Shown here in pieces: positions 10,901 to 19,137 of a stretch of 36,787 nucleotides of DNA. Positions within the stretch are counted from its first letter, which is position 1, and each line of letters starts with the position of its first letter. The position numbers and the translations under genes are program-made. The notes under the pieces are model-generated. The model was not told the origin of the DNA and did not search any database. It worked only from the letters and a program-made list of their open reading frames with translations. Source of the DNA: Planctomycetota bacterium. Lineage in GTDB: Bacteria > Planctomycetota > Planctomycetia > Planctomycetales > Planctomycetaceae. The stretch is taken from positions 1 through 36,787 of the forward strand of contig JAFEBS010000082.1 in NCBI GenBank assembly GCA_018242525.1. The letters run 5' to 3'.

Positions 10901-10933
10901 ACGATCAAGATGCGGCCTGGTCGCGTTGCCTGA
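7907..10933 (+). CDS. HpnN-like RND/MMPL family transporter
   Basis: A 1008-residue member of the RND superfamily. A single N-terminal helix lies near residues 38-57, followed by a large extracytoplasmic loop. A five-helix cluster spans about 308-454 with the signature GLGIDFAVH, another helix lies near 484-500, then a second loop and a second cluster near 758-953 with GIGVDNGVHIVHD. The N-terminal region (FKTDRADLIDP and the following VVVVE) resembles HpnN, which moves hopanoids to the outer membrane. HpnN is usually about 870 residues, so this one has enlarged loops. No hopanoid synthesis genes adjoin it. The tail is acidic and low in complexity. Starts at 7907 and 7922 are both possible. 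Its end overlaps the convergent mnmA by 29 bp. Confidence 0.85.
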   Translation: MSGPGMELKSSESESRSMLAECLCWLTDLCSRHARLTTWLVILSAIGCIAYTVQCIKFKTDRADLIDPAASFQKRWKRYTESFGDTSDMVVVVESKTPETIKQVLDELGGRLQNDPKLFTNVLYKVEPGKLRDKGLQYLSPDQLISGLERLDEYRPILAGKWELIRLEGLVPRIKNQMKRLEKEGRLEDSVLMSHADRLAASLVATMNDRNDFTNPWPDILPVDPQMQDQANQTVYLLNDDGTMGFVMASPVDMNSSFEGATAAIDKLRHMIGVVAHQYPDVKIALTGIPVLENDEMRRSQADSLMASVISYLGVALILFVGFRGFLHPMLGLLMLAIGMAWSFGYTTLAVGHLNILSVSFVAILIGLGIDFAVHILSKYLELRHQGLGLRAALVETTGSVGGGIATGAVTTSLAFFCATFTEFLGVAELGIIAGGGILLCALAAFTFLPAIVTLADRHKEPRKLPTPFKAQALRHLTLHHPWLVLFVSLGFIAYVGARSFDWSGPMPKPVVVYDHNLLHLQAKGLESVEAQRHIFESSKHSLLYAISVADSAEQARDMKQRLEALPTVHHVQELASRLPAYPATETKLLVQAFNAQLAKLPDAPPEPAPLNPGDVGKALEELYNAMKVRRDPVSQRIAANLDQFLDGIQQMSLQEQMSFLTEFQYRMSYALLAQFQAIAAASDPEPVEPSDLPPELKARFVSPQGQWLLQVYPRDQVWDMGPLERFVNEVRTVDPEVTGVPLQNYEAAQQIKHSYEICALYALAVIMVTLLLDFSRKERLLWTFVPALAATFIVGLALQTRQADWSPGLLLMVFAGLSFAMGMLLDRRAVGHSILAMVPPGIGMGITFGLLVILGIPLNPANLIILPLILGIGVDNGVHIVHDCRAQSHRIYCTAPSTINAIMLTSLTTMVGFGSMMTAAHRGLYSLGAVLTIGVGACLFVSLVTLPAILTILTRYRLQMPDMDTSANPGPAAQSSDSADAAETQDEMLTDDDEPPATIKMRPGRVA

Positions 10934-12068
10934 TCCAACCGCCCCCCAGCACTCGATCGCCGTCGTAAAGGACCAGGGCCTGGCCCGGTGCCACACCAAA
11001 CTGCGACTCATTGAACTGGACACGAACGTGTTCCCGGCTCAGTAATTCCACCATCGCTGGGGCTGCCGTGTGCTGATATCGGATCTGCGCCAGACACTCG
11101 AACCGGGCGGGAAGATCGTCCACCAGCCAGGATAAGCCATCAGCTTCCAGCGTCGTCTGTGCCAGGTCCTGGTACTTCCCCAGGACGACACGGCGCGATT
11201 CGGGTTCGATGCGGATCACGAAACGGGGCTCACCAAATGTGATCCCCAAACCGCGCCGCTGACCAATGGTGAATTGCTCATACCCAGTATGTTGCCCCAG
11301 TATTTGACCCGCGGGATCGACAAAACTCCCTGCTGTATCCGGTATCCCCCGGTGACGTTCCAGGAAGCCAACATAGTCGTTGTCGGGAATGAAACAGATT
11401 TCCTGACTGTCGGGCTTCGTGGCCACTCGCAATCCTGCTTCGGCCGCCAGTTCACGGATTTGTGGCTTGGCATAGGTTCCCACGGGAAACAGGATGCGAT
11501 CCAGGATGTTGCGATTGATCCCTGCCAGCACGTACGACTGATCCTTGGTCCGATCCATGCCGCGTACCAGGGCTGGTTGCCCGTTCATTTCGACGATGCG
11601 GGCATAATGCCCGGTGGCAATGCCTTCCGCCCCCACACTGACGGCGAAGTCCCAAAGCTTGCCGAACTTCAGCCAGTTGTTGCACATCACGCACGGATTC
11701 GGAGTTCGACCCGCCAGATATTCGTCGGCGAAATAGTCCTTGATCCGGCCAAAGGCGTCCGAGAAATTCAGCGCATGAAACGGGATATCCAGCACATCGG
11801 CCACGCGCCGGGCATCGGCGGCGTCCGAGGCGGAACAACAGCCCTGCTTGTTTGCTTTTAAGATGGGAAGCGAAACGACCGTCGGCCGGCCTGGATCCGC
11901 ATTTGCACCCGCATCCGCACTGGGAGCTACGCGGCAGACTTCACGCTCTTCCGTGGCACCGGAACGCATGAACAGACCGATCACCTCATAACCTTGACGT
12001 TTGAGGAGTACGGCGGCGGCCGAACTGTCCACTCCGCCACTCATCGCAAGGACAACTCGACGAGGCAT
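10905..12068 (-). CDS. mnmA: tRNA-specific 2-thiouridylase MnmA
   Basis: A 387-residue cytoplasmic enzyme that adds sulfur to uridine 34 of tRNAs for Lys, Glu and Gln, using ATP and a persulfide donor. The PP-loop motif AMSGGVDSS lies at residues 8-16. The catalytic cysteine pair is seen in NPCVMCN and SQEICFIPD. The HYAR segment and the C-terminal beta-barrel (GQALVLYDGDRVLGGGWI) are typical. Compared with the E. coli protein there is an insertion of about 25 residues after the first helix (around ADAGANADPGRP), which also brings a GCCS motif. The ATG at 12068 places the PP-loop at the normal distance from the N-terminus. The 3' end overlaps the RND gene tail to tail. Confidence 0.95.
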   Translation of the reverse strand: MPRRVVLAMSGGVDSSAAAVLLKRQGYEVIGLFMRSGATEEREVCRVAPSADAGANADPGRPTVVSLPILKANKQGCCSASDAADARRVADVLDIPFHALNFSDAFGRIKDYFADEYLAGRTPNPCVMCNNWLKFGKLWDFAVSVGAEGIATGHYARIVEMNGQPALVRGMDRTKDQSYVLAGINRNILDRILFPVGTYAKPQIRELAAEAGLRVATKPDSQEICFIPDNDYVGFLERHRGIPDTAGSFVDPAGQILGQHTGYEQFTIGQRRGLGITFGEPRFVIRIEPESRRVVLGKYQDLAQTTLEADGLSWLVDDLPARFECLAQIRYQHTAAPAMVELLSREHVRVQFNESQFGVAPGQALVLYDGDRVLGGGWIRQRDQAAS

Positions 12069-12478
12069 GGTCACACGAAAGTCTTCATATTGAGCAAAAA
12101 GAACGTTCAAGAACTACCGACGAGTCTAGCACGTCACGCGGCAGACCTCGATAGTCTTACCGGATCGTGTCTTCCCCGCCGCCCCGAATGGAATTGCAAA
12201 TCCGAAAAAGGAAATGTCATCAATCCGCGACACTCGACATCACTTTGATTTGTGATGACCGCCGTGTGAGCGACATTCGACGACGAGGCGGATACATTTG
12301 GAGGTTTGATGACTGCGTATGTTGATCGGCAACGGCCATTTGAGATTATTCGCGATTTCTACGATGTGGGGAATGGAAAATGCGTCTGGCTCGTATCAAC
12401 GTTGAATTGGTTTGCAAACAAACCTTCGCGGCCTGACCGGACGATCGGTTTGACACCATTTTCAAACAAAGGCTCACC
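12069..12478. other. Divergent intergenic region between mnmA and the His-rich protein gene
   Basis: Expected to hold promoters for both genes, though none is clear. Inverted repeats seen are CATCAC/GTGATG at 12238-12257 and GGTTTG/CAAACC at 12409-12424. A strong-looking GGAGG at 12300-12304 stands 4 bases before an ATG at 12309; the 77-codon frame it opens overlaps the start of the next gene out of frame and has no recognisable features. It could be a leader peptide, but I do not call it. Confidence 0.35.
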
Positions 12479-14833
12479 ATGTTCAGAATCCGTTCGTCGA
12501 TCATCGTGTGTGCTGCCGCGGTCTGGGCTCTGGGAAATCTAGCCTCCGCCAAGGACAAAGATCACGGGCACGCCCCCGCTCATAAACCACACCATACCGC
12601 TCCTCAACAGGCGCCGGCTCATAAGCCTGCCGCACCGGCGCATGTTCCGGCGCAATCCGTCGTACATCCGGTTCAACGAACCCATGTGAATCCGCCACAG
12701 GATCCCCCTCGTATTCACGTCCAGCCGCAGAAACTGCAGGTCCAGCCTTCCCAGGTTCATTCCGTCCAGATTCAACCCGAACGAGTGCAGCCCAAGCTGC
12801 TCCAGGGGACTTCACAAATTCAATTGACTCAGCAACACGGGTCGTCCAAGACCCATACGCCCGGCAAGGGACACGTCCCACAGAACACGACTCCGCAACA
12901 TCAACCGGCCAATCCTCCCAGAATTCATTTGCCACCGCACAACTCCACGAATTCGGGTGGGTTGTCCACACCGGGACTGGGATTCCAGCTGCAGCCGAAG
13001 ATTGTCCTTCCCCAACATGGGACCGGTCAACACGGAGTTGGTGGACAGCATGGTTCAGGATTGCAGGTTGGACCGGGGACCAACAAGCTGCCGCAGTTCA
13101 ATCCGCAGCAGCATGGCAACCTGCCTGGTTTGTCCGGCAATCCAAATCCGAAGGGAAGTTCTGGAAGCACAACTCTTGTTCCCAATACTCCGAATCTGAA
13201 AACCCAACCTCAACATGATTTCCGTCATACGCCCGGCCGCACCGATGTGCCTGGACTCAAGCACAACATCAATACCGGTATCCCAGGTCTGGGGAACCAG
13301 GTCGGCGCTGCAAACGGGTTGGGAAATCTGCCTGGGAGCACGACCGGAAACCACGGCCAGATCCGGCACGAACATCTGCCCATGAAAGTGGACACTCCCA
13401 TCGCGGGAGTTCAGAAGCACACCATCCCGCTCAACATCCCCAAAAACGGGCATGCGACTCCATTGAACACCGGGAATCCAGCCGGAGCGAATCTGAAGGG
13501 CTCAGGCATCGCCAGGAATCAGGATCAACTGCAGTTCCTGTTGCATTCGCGTGATCACCAGGAACTGCGCCACAATCTGGAACACCTGAAACAATCGCCT
13601 GAGTTCCACAAGAACCCACAACTGGCTCATCTGAACATCGACAAGATCAGCGGCTTGCATCAGGAACGACTGCAGCACAATCAGGTCTTTGAACATTGGC
13701 GACATACGAATGTCGGCCAGCAACTGAACCTCGATCGACAATTCCAGCTACAGAGGCACGGCGACCTGACGCGCCAGATGAACTTCACAACCAATATCAT
13801 CAACTCGGGTGGCTGGCAGCATCGACAACACGGTGCTGTGGCGGCCTCGTTTACCAGCAGTTCGTTCAGCGTCTGGTATGCCGGAGGTGGATGCTATCCA
13901 CGTCACTGCTGGTATCCCCGCTGGTCTCCGTGGGTCAGCTGGTGCTGGTGGGACACCTGCGTCCCGTTCTACGATCCCCGCCCAATCTACTGCCGTCCGA
14001 TCGTTTATCAGCCCTGCCAGCCGTGGGTCTACTACAACTATCCCGTTTGGCAGCCGTTGCCGGTGGTGGCCTGTGGAACCTGGGTCGATGTCACTCCCGT
14101 GGTGGTTCCCGCTGGCCTGGACCTGCAGTTGCTGGCCGTGCGTTTCGTCGACAACGGCCATCCGGAACAGAATCTGGGCCCCCGCTACCGCGCCTGGATT
14201 CGTAACAACAGCCAAGTTCAGATCACCGCACCGTTCAGCGTTCTGGCTCTGGCCAGCAATGACCCGACTCCGTCCGCCGACCTGCCTCAAGCGGGGGTTG
14301 TCATCCCGACAATGGATATCGGCGAAATCAAGCCGGTCGACATCCGGCTGCCATTGGCCGCCAATCGTCTGGGTGTGACTCCGGAAGGACATCGAGTCCC
14401 GTTCAATTACCTGCATGTCCTGGTGGACAGCCATCAGCAGATTGCCGAATTTGACGAAACCAACAATGGTTCGGTGGTTTCTCGCACCGATATCCTTCCC
14501 GTCGATCCGGCCGCGTTCTCCACCGACCAGACTGCGTCATCGCCGGGGGCGACCCTGACCATCGCCGGTGAAGGCTTCGGCCCCGAGCCAGGCCGGGTTC
14601 TGGTTTCCGTCGGTGGTCAGCAGACAGAAGCCCTGATCCAGGGCTGGTACGACCTGGGAATCCGCTTCACGGTGCCGAATTACAACTTGACCGGTGCGGT
14701 CGATGCGGACATCCTGGTCGTTCGCGGTGACGGAGCGGTCTCGAATCCCCTGGACCTTGAGCTGGCTCCTCAAGGCCTGATCGGCCCGCCCGAGGAGTTC
14801 CCCGGTGCCCCGATTCCTGACGCGCCACAGTAA
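12479..14833 (+). CDS. Secreted His/Pro/Gln-rich protein with Trp/Cys-rich, CARDB-like and IPT/TIG-like regions
   Basis: A 784-residue exported protein. Residues 1-24 are a signal peptide ending LASA. Residues 25-400 are low complexity and rich in His, Pro, Gln, Gly and Asn. Residues 400-460 form a His/Gln/Leu-rich, probably helical stretch. Residues 466-537 are packed with Trp, Tyr, Cys and Pro (for example CYPRHCWYPRWSPW). A CARDB-like beta-sandwich covers about 546-677, ending in the typical AEFDETNN. A final IPT/TIG-like domain follows at about 680-765 (TLTIAGEGFGPEPGRVLVSV). It is likely a surface or wall-associated structural or metal-binding protein; the function is not known. An AAAGG site lies just upstream of the ATG. 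Confidence 0.85.
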   Translation: MFRIRSSIIVCAAAVWALGNLASAKDKDHGHAPAHKPHHTAPQQAPAHKPAAPAHVPAQSVVHPVQRTHVNPPQDPPRIHVQPQKLQVQPSQVHSVQIQPERVQPKLLQGTSQIQLTQQHGSSKTHTPGKGHVPQNTTPQHQPANPPRIHLPPHNSTNSGGLSTPGLGFQLQPKIVLPQHGTGQHGVGGQHGSGLQVGPGTNKLPQFNPQQHGNLPGLSGNPNPKGSSGSTTLVPNTPNLKTQPQHDFRHTPGRTDVPGLKHNINTGIPGLGNQVGAANGLGNLPGSTTGNHGQIRHEHLPMKVDTPIAGVQKHTIPLNIPKNGHATPLNTGNPAGANLKGSGIARNQDQLQFLLHSRDHQELRHNLEHLKQSPEFHKNPQLAHLNIDKISGLHQERLQHNQVFEHWRHTNVGQQLNLDRQFQLQRHGDLTRQMNFTTNIINSGGWQHRQHGAVAASFTSSSFSVWYAGGGCYPRHCWYPRWSPWVSWCWWDTCVPFYDPRPIYCRPIVYQPCQPWVYYNYPVWQPLPVVACGTWVDVTPVVVPAGLDLQLLAVRFVDNGHPEQNLGPRYRAWIRNNSQVQITAPFSVLALASNDPTPSADLPQAGVVIPTMDIGEIKPVDIRLPLAANRLGVTPEGHRVPFNYLHVLVDSHQQIAEFDETNNGSVVSRTDILPVDPAAFSTDQTASSPGATLTIAGEGFGPEPGRVLVSVGGQQTEALIQGWYDLGIRFTVPNYNLTGAVDADILVVRGDGAVSNPLDLELAPQGLIGPPEEFPGAPIPDAPQ

Positions 14834-14835
14834 CA

Positions 14836-14857
14836 GCGGACGGTCTCTCACGTCCGC
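14836..14857 (+). terminator. Hairpin after the His-rich protein gene
   Basis: GCGGACG at 14836-14842 pairs perfectly with CGTCCGC at 14851-14857 over an 8-base loop, beginning 3 bp after the stop codon. There is no T-run. It sits between converging genes and could serve both directions. Confidence 0.4.
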
Positions 14858-14876
14858 AGAATCGCCGGTCTGGTCG

Positions 14877-15173
14877 TTACTGACTGGCATTAATCGCTTC
14901 AGATTCGTCACTCGATTCCGTTCGAATCTGCTTGACCAGGGATCGCCAGTAATCCCAATCGTGGTCATGCAGAACCCGCTGCTGAAACTCGCCGCGAAGC
15001 GACGGACTCTGGATCACCATCTTTCTGACACAAGCTCGGTCGACTTCCGAATAGTCGATGCCGCCACTTAATCTGTGCATTCCGTTGATGCACGGATTGG
15101 CACAGACGCAAAGTCCCCACCAGCGATGCTTTCGCCAACGCTCCATGTGCGGATGATGGCACTTCAGTCCCAT
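14877..15173 (-). CDS. Small hypothetical protein
   Basis: A 98-residue frame, not recognised. It begins MGLKCHHPHMERW and is rich in Cys, His and Trp near its N-terminus (four cysteines and several histidines in the first 30 residues), then becomes charged. The codon use resembles neighbouring genes. The chosen ATG lies 10 bases after the stop codon of the alpha/beta hydrolase on the same strand, so the two could be cotranscribed; a longer version starting at 15242 would overlap that gene. The ribosome site is weak. It may be a small metal-binding protein, or not a gene at all. Confidence 0.4.
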   Translation of the reverse strand: MGLKCHHPHMERWRKHRWWGLCVCANPCINGMHRLSGGIDYSEVDRACVRKMVIQSPSLRGEFQQRVLHDHDWDYWRSLVKQIRTESSDESEAINASQ

Positions 15174-15183
15174 GTCGATGGCA

Positions 15184-16167
15184 CTACTTCGCCTGCCATC
15201 GATCCTGTTTTTCCAATACCGACGACGGGCCTTTGCCATCAAGCCAGGATTGGGCGTCCGCGTTCTCTTGAAGATATGCGTCCCAGAACGCGGTACTCAA
15301 TGCCAGGATCACCTTGTGATGATTTGGATTTCGCTTGGACCTGCTTCCCGGCAGGTCACGATCGCTGAACGCTTCATGTTCGGCCCCTTCCAGCACCAGT
15401 TCGTATTTGTGGCCTGGCGGCAGAGCCGGGTAAACCGCCAGGCGCGACGCGACGTCCGCATCGCCGACGATTGACGTGTCATTGGTGCCCGTCATCAGCA
15501 GCCAGGGGATGGTGACGCCGCCGAATGACTGCTTTGGATCACCGTTCTTCGGACTATTGGGACTCATCGCGATCGCGGCCGTGATCCGCTTGTCCGTAAA
15601 CGGTGCCGCGCCACCGCCCCCGCGCGTCCGCTGGCCGCTGACTCCCTGAGTCGTCACTGCTCCAAACGAATGCCCTGACATTCCGATCCGCTTCAGATTC
15701 AATCGTCCCTTGAGCGGCGACTCTGCGGACTGATTCCATTTTTCCAACTGGTCAATCACAGCAGGAACATCTTTGAATCGCGCGAGTGTGTTCTGCAGAT
15801 TCGCCGCCTGCTTCAACGACGCCAGACGTTGCAGGGGCGGTGCGTCCTTCCACACGGCAGCGTCACTGCCGTGATGCTGCATGTACACGACAACATATCC
15901 GCGAGCTGACCAATGCTCACCCAGGTAGGGATTCCCCTCCCGCGAACCACCCAGCCCGTGACTGAAGAGCACCACCGGCGCCGGTGCCTTTTGCGCAGGA
16001 AGATAGATTCGCAGCGGGATCTCACGATCGCGTTCCGCATCCTTGACCACAGTGTCAACGAATTCGGGCTTGGGAAGCTTGGAGGCGGACAGTGGATCAT
16101 AGGCGCTCACGGAGGCCGTATACACCAGCAGAAAGGCGACAAGATGAGGAACAAGGTATTGCTTCAT
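15184..16167 (-). CDS. Exported alpha/beta hydrolase
   Basis: A 327-residue protein with a signal peptide (MKQYLVPHLVAFLLVYTASVSA). The alpha/beta-hydrolase fold is shown by an oxyanion segment (VLFSHGLGG), the nucleophile elbow GHSFG, an acid in MTGTNDTS, and the histidine in EGAEHEAFSD, all in the correct order. It resembles dienelactone hydrolase and PAF-acetylhydrolase-like families that cleave esters, but the substrate is unknown. Starts at 16203 and 16179 are in frame; the one at 16167 gives the cleanest signal peptide. It is expected to act in the periplasm. Confidence 0.85.
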   Translation of the reverse strand: MKQYLVPHLVAFLLVYTASVSAYDPLSASKLPKPEFVDTVVKDAERDREIPLRIYLPAQKAPAPVVLFSHGLGGSREGNPYLGEHWSARGYVVVYMQHHGSDAAVWKDAPPLQRLASLKQAANLQNTLARFKDVPAVIDQLEKWNQSAESPLKGRLNLKRIGMSGHSFGAVTTQGVSGQRTRGGGGAAPFTDKRITAAIAMSPNSPKNGDPKQSFGGVTIPWLLMTGTNDTSIVGDADVASRLAVYPALPPGHKYELVLEGAEHEAFSDRDLPGSRSKRNPNHHKVILALSTAFWDAYLQENADAQSWLDGKGPSSVLEKQDRWQAK

Positions 16168-16349
16168 GGTGGATTCCATTTTGAATTCTCGAAATTGGTC
16201 CAATCTGTGTTACCGCTCAGGTAGAGATCGGGTTTCAGAACGGCCTACCGAGTCTTCAACAATTCCGCGTCTCGCGTGATTCCCGTCCTGTGTTTGCGGT
16301 ACAATCGCCTGCGATAGCCGAGTCTACCAGACCAGGAGTCGCAAGTCTG

Positions 16350-17309
16350 ATGTTTGTTTCCCCCCTGACAACGATGAACCGGTCGTACTCAGTCCTGGGG
16401 TTCCAATTCTCTCGGCGGCAAGCCATTCGCGCTGCGATGGCATTGGCCATCGGTTGTGCCGCTGCCGGTGCAGTTCTTTGTGCCTGGTATTTTCCGCCCC
16501 GAGCCATCAGCCGGCAGGTTCGAAGAAACGGCGGCCGGGTGAACTACAAGCCCGATATTAATCCGCGCATGCCTTTGGATCGATTCGCCGTCTCACAACG
16601 AAAACTGCTCGGCTTGACCCCCACCGATGAGTACATCCACCAAGTAGATCTCGATCAGGCTCATGTTGGCGATCAATGGCTGCGAAACTTGAAGCCGCTG
16701 TCGGGGCTACAGAGACTTTGTATCCATGAACGACAACTGGGGCCGGGACTCGCTGATCTCTCGCAGCTTCAAGGACTCTCGACGGTCCGAATCTGGCAAT
16801 GCTGCACGGGAGACCTGGGCCACTTGCAGCACCTTCCAAAACTAGAACACGTGATTCTCTTTCAGACCGATTGTTCCGACCTGAACGTCGGTCCGCTCGC
16901 CTCCATTCCGACGCTCACTAAACTTGAGTTTTCCACAAGTACTGTGACGTCTCAGCAGTTGGAACAGATCTCGAAAATCAGGACGCTCAACATGCTGGGC
17001 CTGGCTGCTTCCAATCTGAATTCAGACAGCATGCGCGGACTGGCCCATCTGGCTCAATTGCCAAATCTGGACAACCTCTATATCAGTGATGTCACCACCG
17101 AAGGGGCCAAATCCATTTCCAAAATCCAGTCCCTGTCCTACCTCTTCATCCGGAATGGACATTTGACGGACGAGTCCATTGCCGTGTTGGCAGAACTACC
17201 ACATCTCCGCCATCTCAATCTGGAAAACAACTCTCATCCGATCAATGAGGCAACGCTGCGTCAGAAAATGCCGCGATGCAAGTTCATCAACTATCAGGTC
17301 CGGCAGTAG
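16350..17309 (+). CDS. Membrane-anchored leucine-rich-repeat protein
   Basis: About 319 residues. A single hydrophobic segment near residues 32-50 (AMALAIGCAAAGAVLCAWYF) follows a basic N-terminus. From roughly residue 95 onward come irregular leucine-rich repeats of about 24 residues, for example LAQLPNLDNLYISD and LAELPHLRHLNLENN. The planctomycete LRR proteins of this shape are of unknown function, probably binding proteins displayed outside the membrane. AGGAG at 16334-16338 favours the ATG at 16350; ATG 16374 is an alternative. The gene converges on the coiled-coil protein gene. Confidence 0.75.
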   Translation: MFVSPLTTMNRSYSVLGFQFSRRQAIRAAMALAIGCAAAGAVLCAWYFPPRAISRQVRRNGGRVNYKPDINPRMPLDRFAVSQRKLLGLTPTDEYIHQVDLDQAHVGDQWLRNLKPLSGLQRLCIHERQLGPGLADLSQLQGLSTVRIWQCCTGDLGHLQHLPKLEHVILFQTDCSDLNVGPLASIPTLTKLEFSTSTVTSQQLEQISKIRTLNMLGLAASNLNSDSMRGLAHLAQLPNLDNLYISDVTTEGAKSISKIQSLSYLFIRNGHLTDESIAVLAELPHLRHLNLENNSHPINEATLRQKMPRCKFINYQVRQ

Positions 17310-17404
17310 TAGCCCACTGCGCCGAGCGGCAGGCGCGGGTTCGTTTTCGCCGATCCACAGCACTCAACGACAATCCTTGGACTCACTGTCAGAATGCGAA
17401 GCCA

Positions 17405-18052
17405 TTACTTCGACAGTTTCTTTCGCAGCAACTGAAGTTCTTCGCGCAGCTCCTGCATTTGAACCCGCAGGTCCTGCAGAGCTTCATCACGGGGATCGAG
17501 GCGGTTTTCACGAGACGTGTGGTGCAACATTTCCTTCATTTCGTGAAGGTGGTTTTCCATTTCGTGAACTCGTTCCGCCGTGGCATTCGCCAGGTCAACC
17601 AACCCTGCGGCGCGCAGGTTGTCGGCGGCGATCCGCGCATGTTGCAGTCGCTCGGCAAGTTCTGCCAGTTCCGGGGACTCACCACGAACCGGCTTGCGTT
17701 CGCGTGGATCCAACTTCCGGTCGCTCTCGATTCGGTGGACTTCTGACGCCGTACGTCCTCCCTCCCCCTTCTTCGGGACCTTTCGCTCGGACACCTCCAG
17801 TTCGCGTCGACGGGCACGTTCCTGTTCCAATTGCTCGGCTGCCTTCAGCAACTTTTGACTGCCGCGTTCCAGTTCCTCCGCCTCTTCCTTCTGGCCGTCT
17901 TCCGCGGCATGCGCCGACTTCTGCAGCATGACTTTCGCACGGCTTCGCAATTCATCGACTTCGTCGGCACGAACCGTCATCTGCACCAGGCAGATTCCCC
18001 CCGTCACCAATAACGCACTCACGCTAAACATACGGGACGTCCACGATCGCAT
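17405..18052 (-). CDS. Exported coiled-coil protein
   Basis: A 215-residue protein. The N-terminus is a signal peptide or anchor (SVSALLVTGGICLVQMTVRADE). Most of the rest is charged and predicted helical, with heptad-like patterning in two blocks: residues near 30-80 (rich in Glu, Gln, Lys, Arg) and the C-terminal segment ending LREELQLLRKKLSK. A polar linker with KKGEGGR separates them. AGGAG lies upstream of the ATG at 18052, and the longer open frame upstream runs into the lactonase gene. Function is unknown; it is likely a periplasmic scaffold or envelope-spanning helix. It follows the SMP-30-like gene by 41 bp on the same strand. Confidence 0.75.
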   Translation of the reverse strand: MRSWTSRMFSVSALLVTGGICLVQMTVRADEVDELRSRAKVMLQKSAHAAEDGQKEEAEELERGSQKLLKAAEQLEQERARRRELEVSERKVPKKGEGGRTASEVHRIESDRKLDPRERKPVRGESPELAELAERLQHARIAADNLRAAGLVDLANATAERVHEMENHLHEMKEMLHHTSRENRLDPRDEALQDLRVQMQELREELQLLRKKLSK

Positions 18053-18093
18053 TGCAGTCTCCTGGAAAATGAGCGGCTGGAATTCGGACTGGA

Positions 18094-19104
18094 TCACTTC
18101 AACTCCGGATGATACCCGGTGCTCGACAATTTGATTCGATACAATCCGGTACCGGCAGTCACGTACAGCGTCTTCGAGTCCATCCCGGTACCAAACGTAC
18201 AGTTGGTCGGAAGCGGATCCGTAGGGACATACGCGACTTCTTTCCCTTCGGGCGAGAACACCACGATCCCATGTCGTTCTTCTTTTCGAACCGCACAATA
18301 GATCCGCCCTTCGGTGTCGGTCGTCATCCCGTCCGTTCCCGTCCCCTGTCCGAAGTCCACGAGAACTCGTTTGGTTCCCAGGCTGCCATCGGCCTGGATG
18401 GGGAAGGCATTGAGTGTCATTCGCGGCGCTTTCGCCGGCGTGCCGGCAGGCTCCAACCCCGTTGAGCCGTTGTCTGTCTCGGCCACATACAGCGACTTCG
18501 CATCGGGCGACAGGATGACCCCGTTGGGCTTGCGGATCTGCGTCGTTGCGCGATGCACGCTGCCATCCGGGTCCACGCGATAGACACTCATGTGATCCAG
18601 TTCCAGCGATTCCTTTCCCACGTAGCGCGGGTCGCTGAAGTAGACTCGACCTGAGGGATGAATCACAAGATCATTCGGAGAATTGAATCGCTTCCCTTCA
18701 AACTTGTCGACAATCACCTTCATGCGACCATCGGCGGTGACTTCACACAAGCCGCGCAAGCCAATGTTCGCACCGCAGGCCGCCAGCAGTCGCCCCGAGG
18801 AATCGAAGAACAGGCCGTTGCTCTGCCCGCTGTCCGCCACATGCACGGACGTCGCCCCCGTCGCCGGGTTATACTTCATGATCCGGCCGGGATTCCTGGC
18901 CTCAATGGCAATATCGCTGAAGTAGACCAGCCCGTCGCGGGAAACGGCGACTCCTTCGGTGAACTCACCGTCATTCCAGAGCTGTTCCAGTTTCGCTCCT
19001 GCGGGCAGGACCGATGGGTCACCTGCCGGCGCCGCTTCAGCGGCGCTCACCACCGAGACGGTCAGAGTCAACACGCACAGGCAACGCACAAGAATCGACG
19101 CCAT
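18094..19104 (-). CDS. SMP-30/gluconolactonase-like exported protein
   Basis: A 336-residue six-bladed beta-propeller of the SMP-30/Gluconolactonase/LRE family with a signal peptide (LTLTVSVVSAAEA). The metal-binding residues expected for the family are visible: glutamate in FTEGVAVS, asparagine in NSPNDLVIH, asparagine in RKPNGVILS and aspartate in GTDGMTTD. Members open sugar lactones with a divalent cation, but many secreted planctomycete versions are uncharacterised. It probably forms a short transcript with the coiled-coil gene downstream and follows the ABC-F gene by 33 bp on the same strand. Confidence 0.88.
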   Translation of the reverse strand: MASILVRCLCVLTLTVSVVSAAEAAPAGDPSVLPAGAKLEQLWNDGEFTEGVAVSRDGLVYFSDIAIEARNPGRIMKYNPATGATSVHVADSGQSNGLFFDSSGRLLAACGANIGLRGLCEVTADGRMKVIVDKFEGKRFNSPNDLVIHPSGRVYFSDPRYVGKESLELDHMSVYRVDPDGSVHRATTQIRKPNGVILSPDAKSLYVAETDNGSTGLEPAGTPAKAPRMTLNAFPIQADGSLGTKRVLVDFGQGTGTDGMTTDTEGRIYCAVRKEERHGIVVFSPEGKEVAYVPTDPLPTNCTFGTGMDSKTLYVTAGTGLYRIKLSSTGYHPELK

Positions 19105-19137
19105 CGAATCACCTCAGCAAAACAGGAGTGGAGTGAC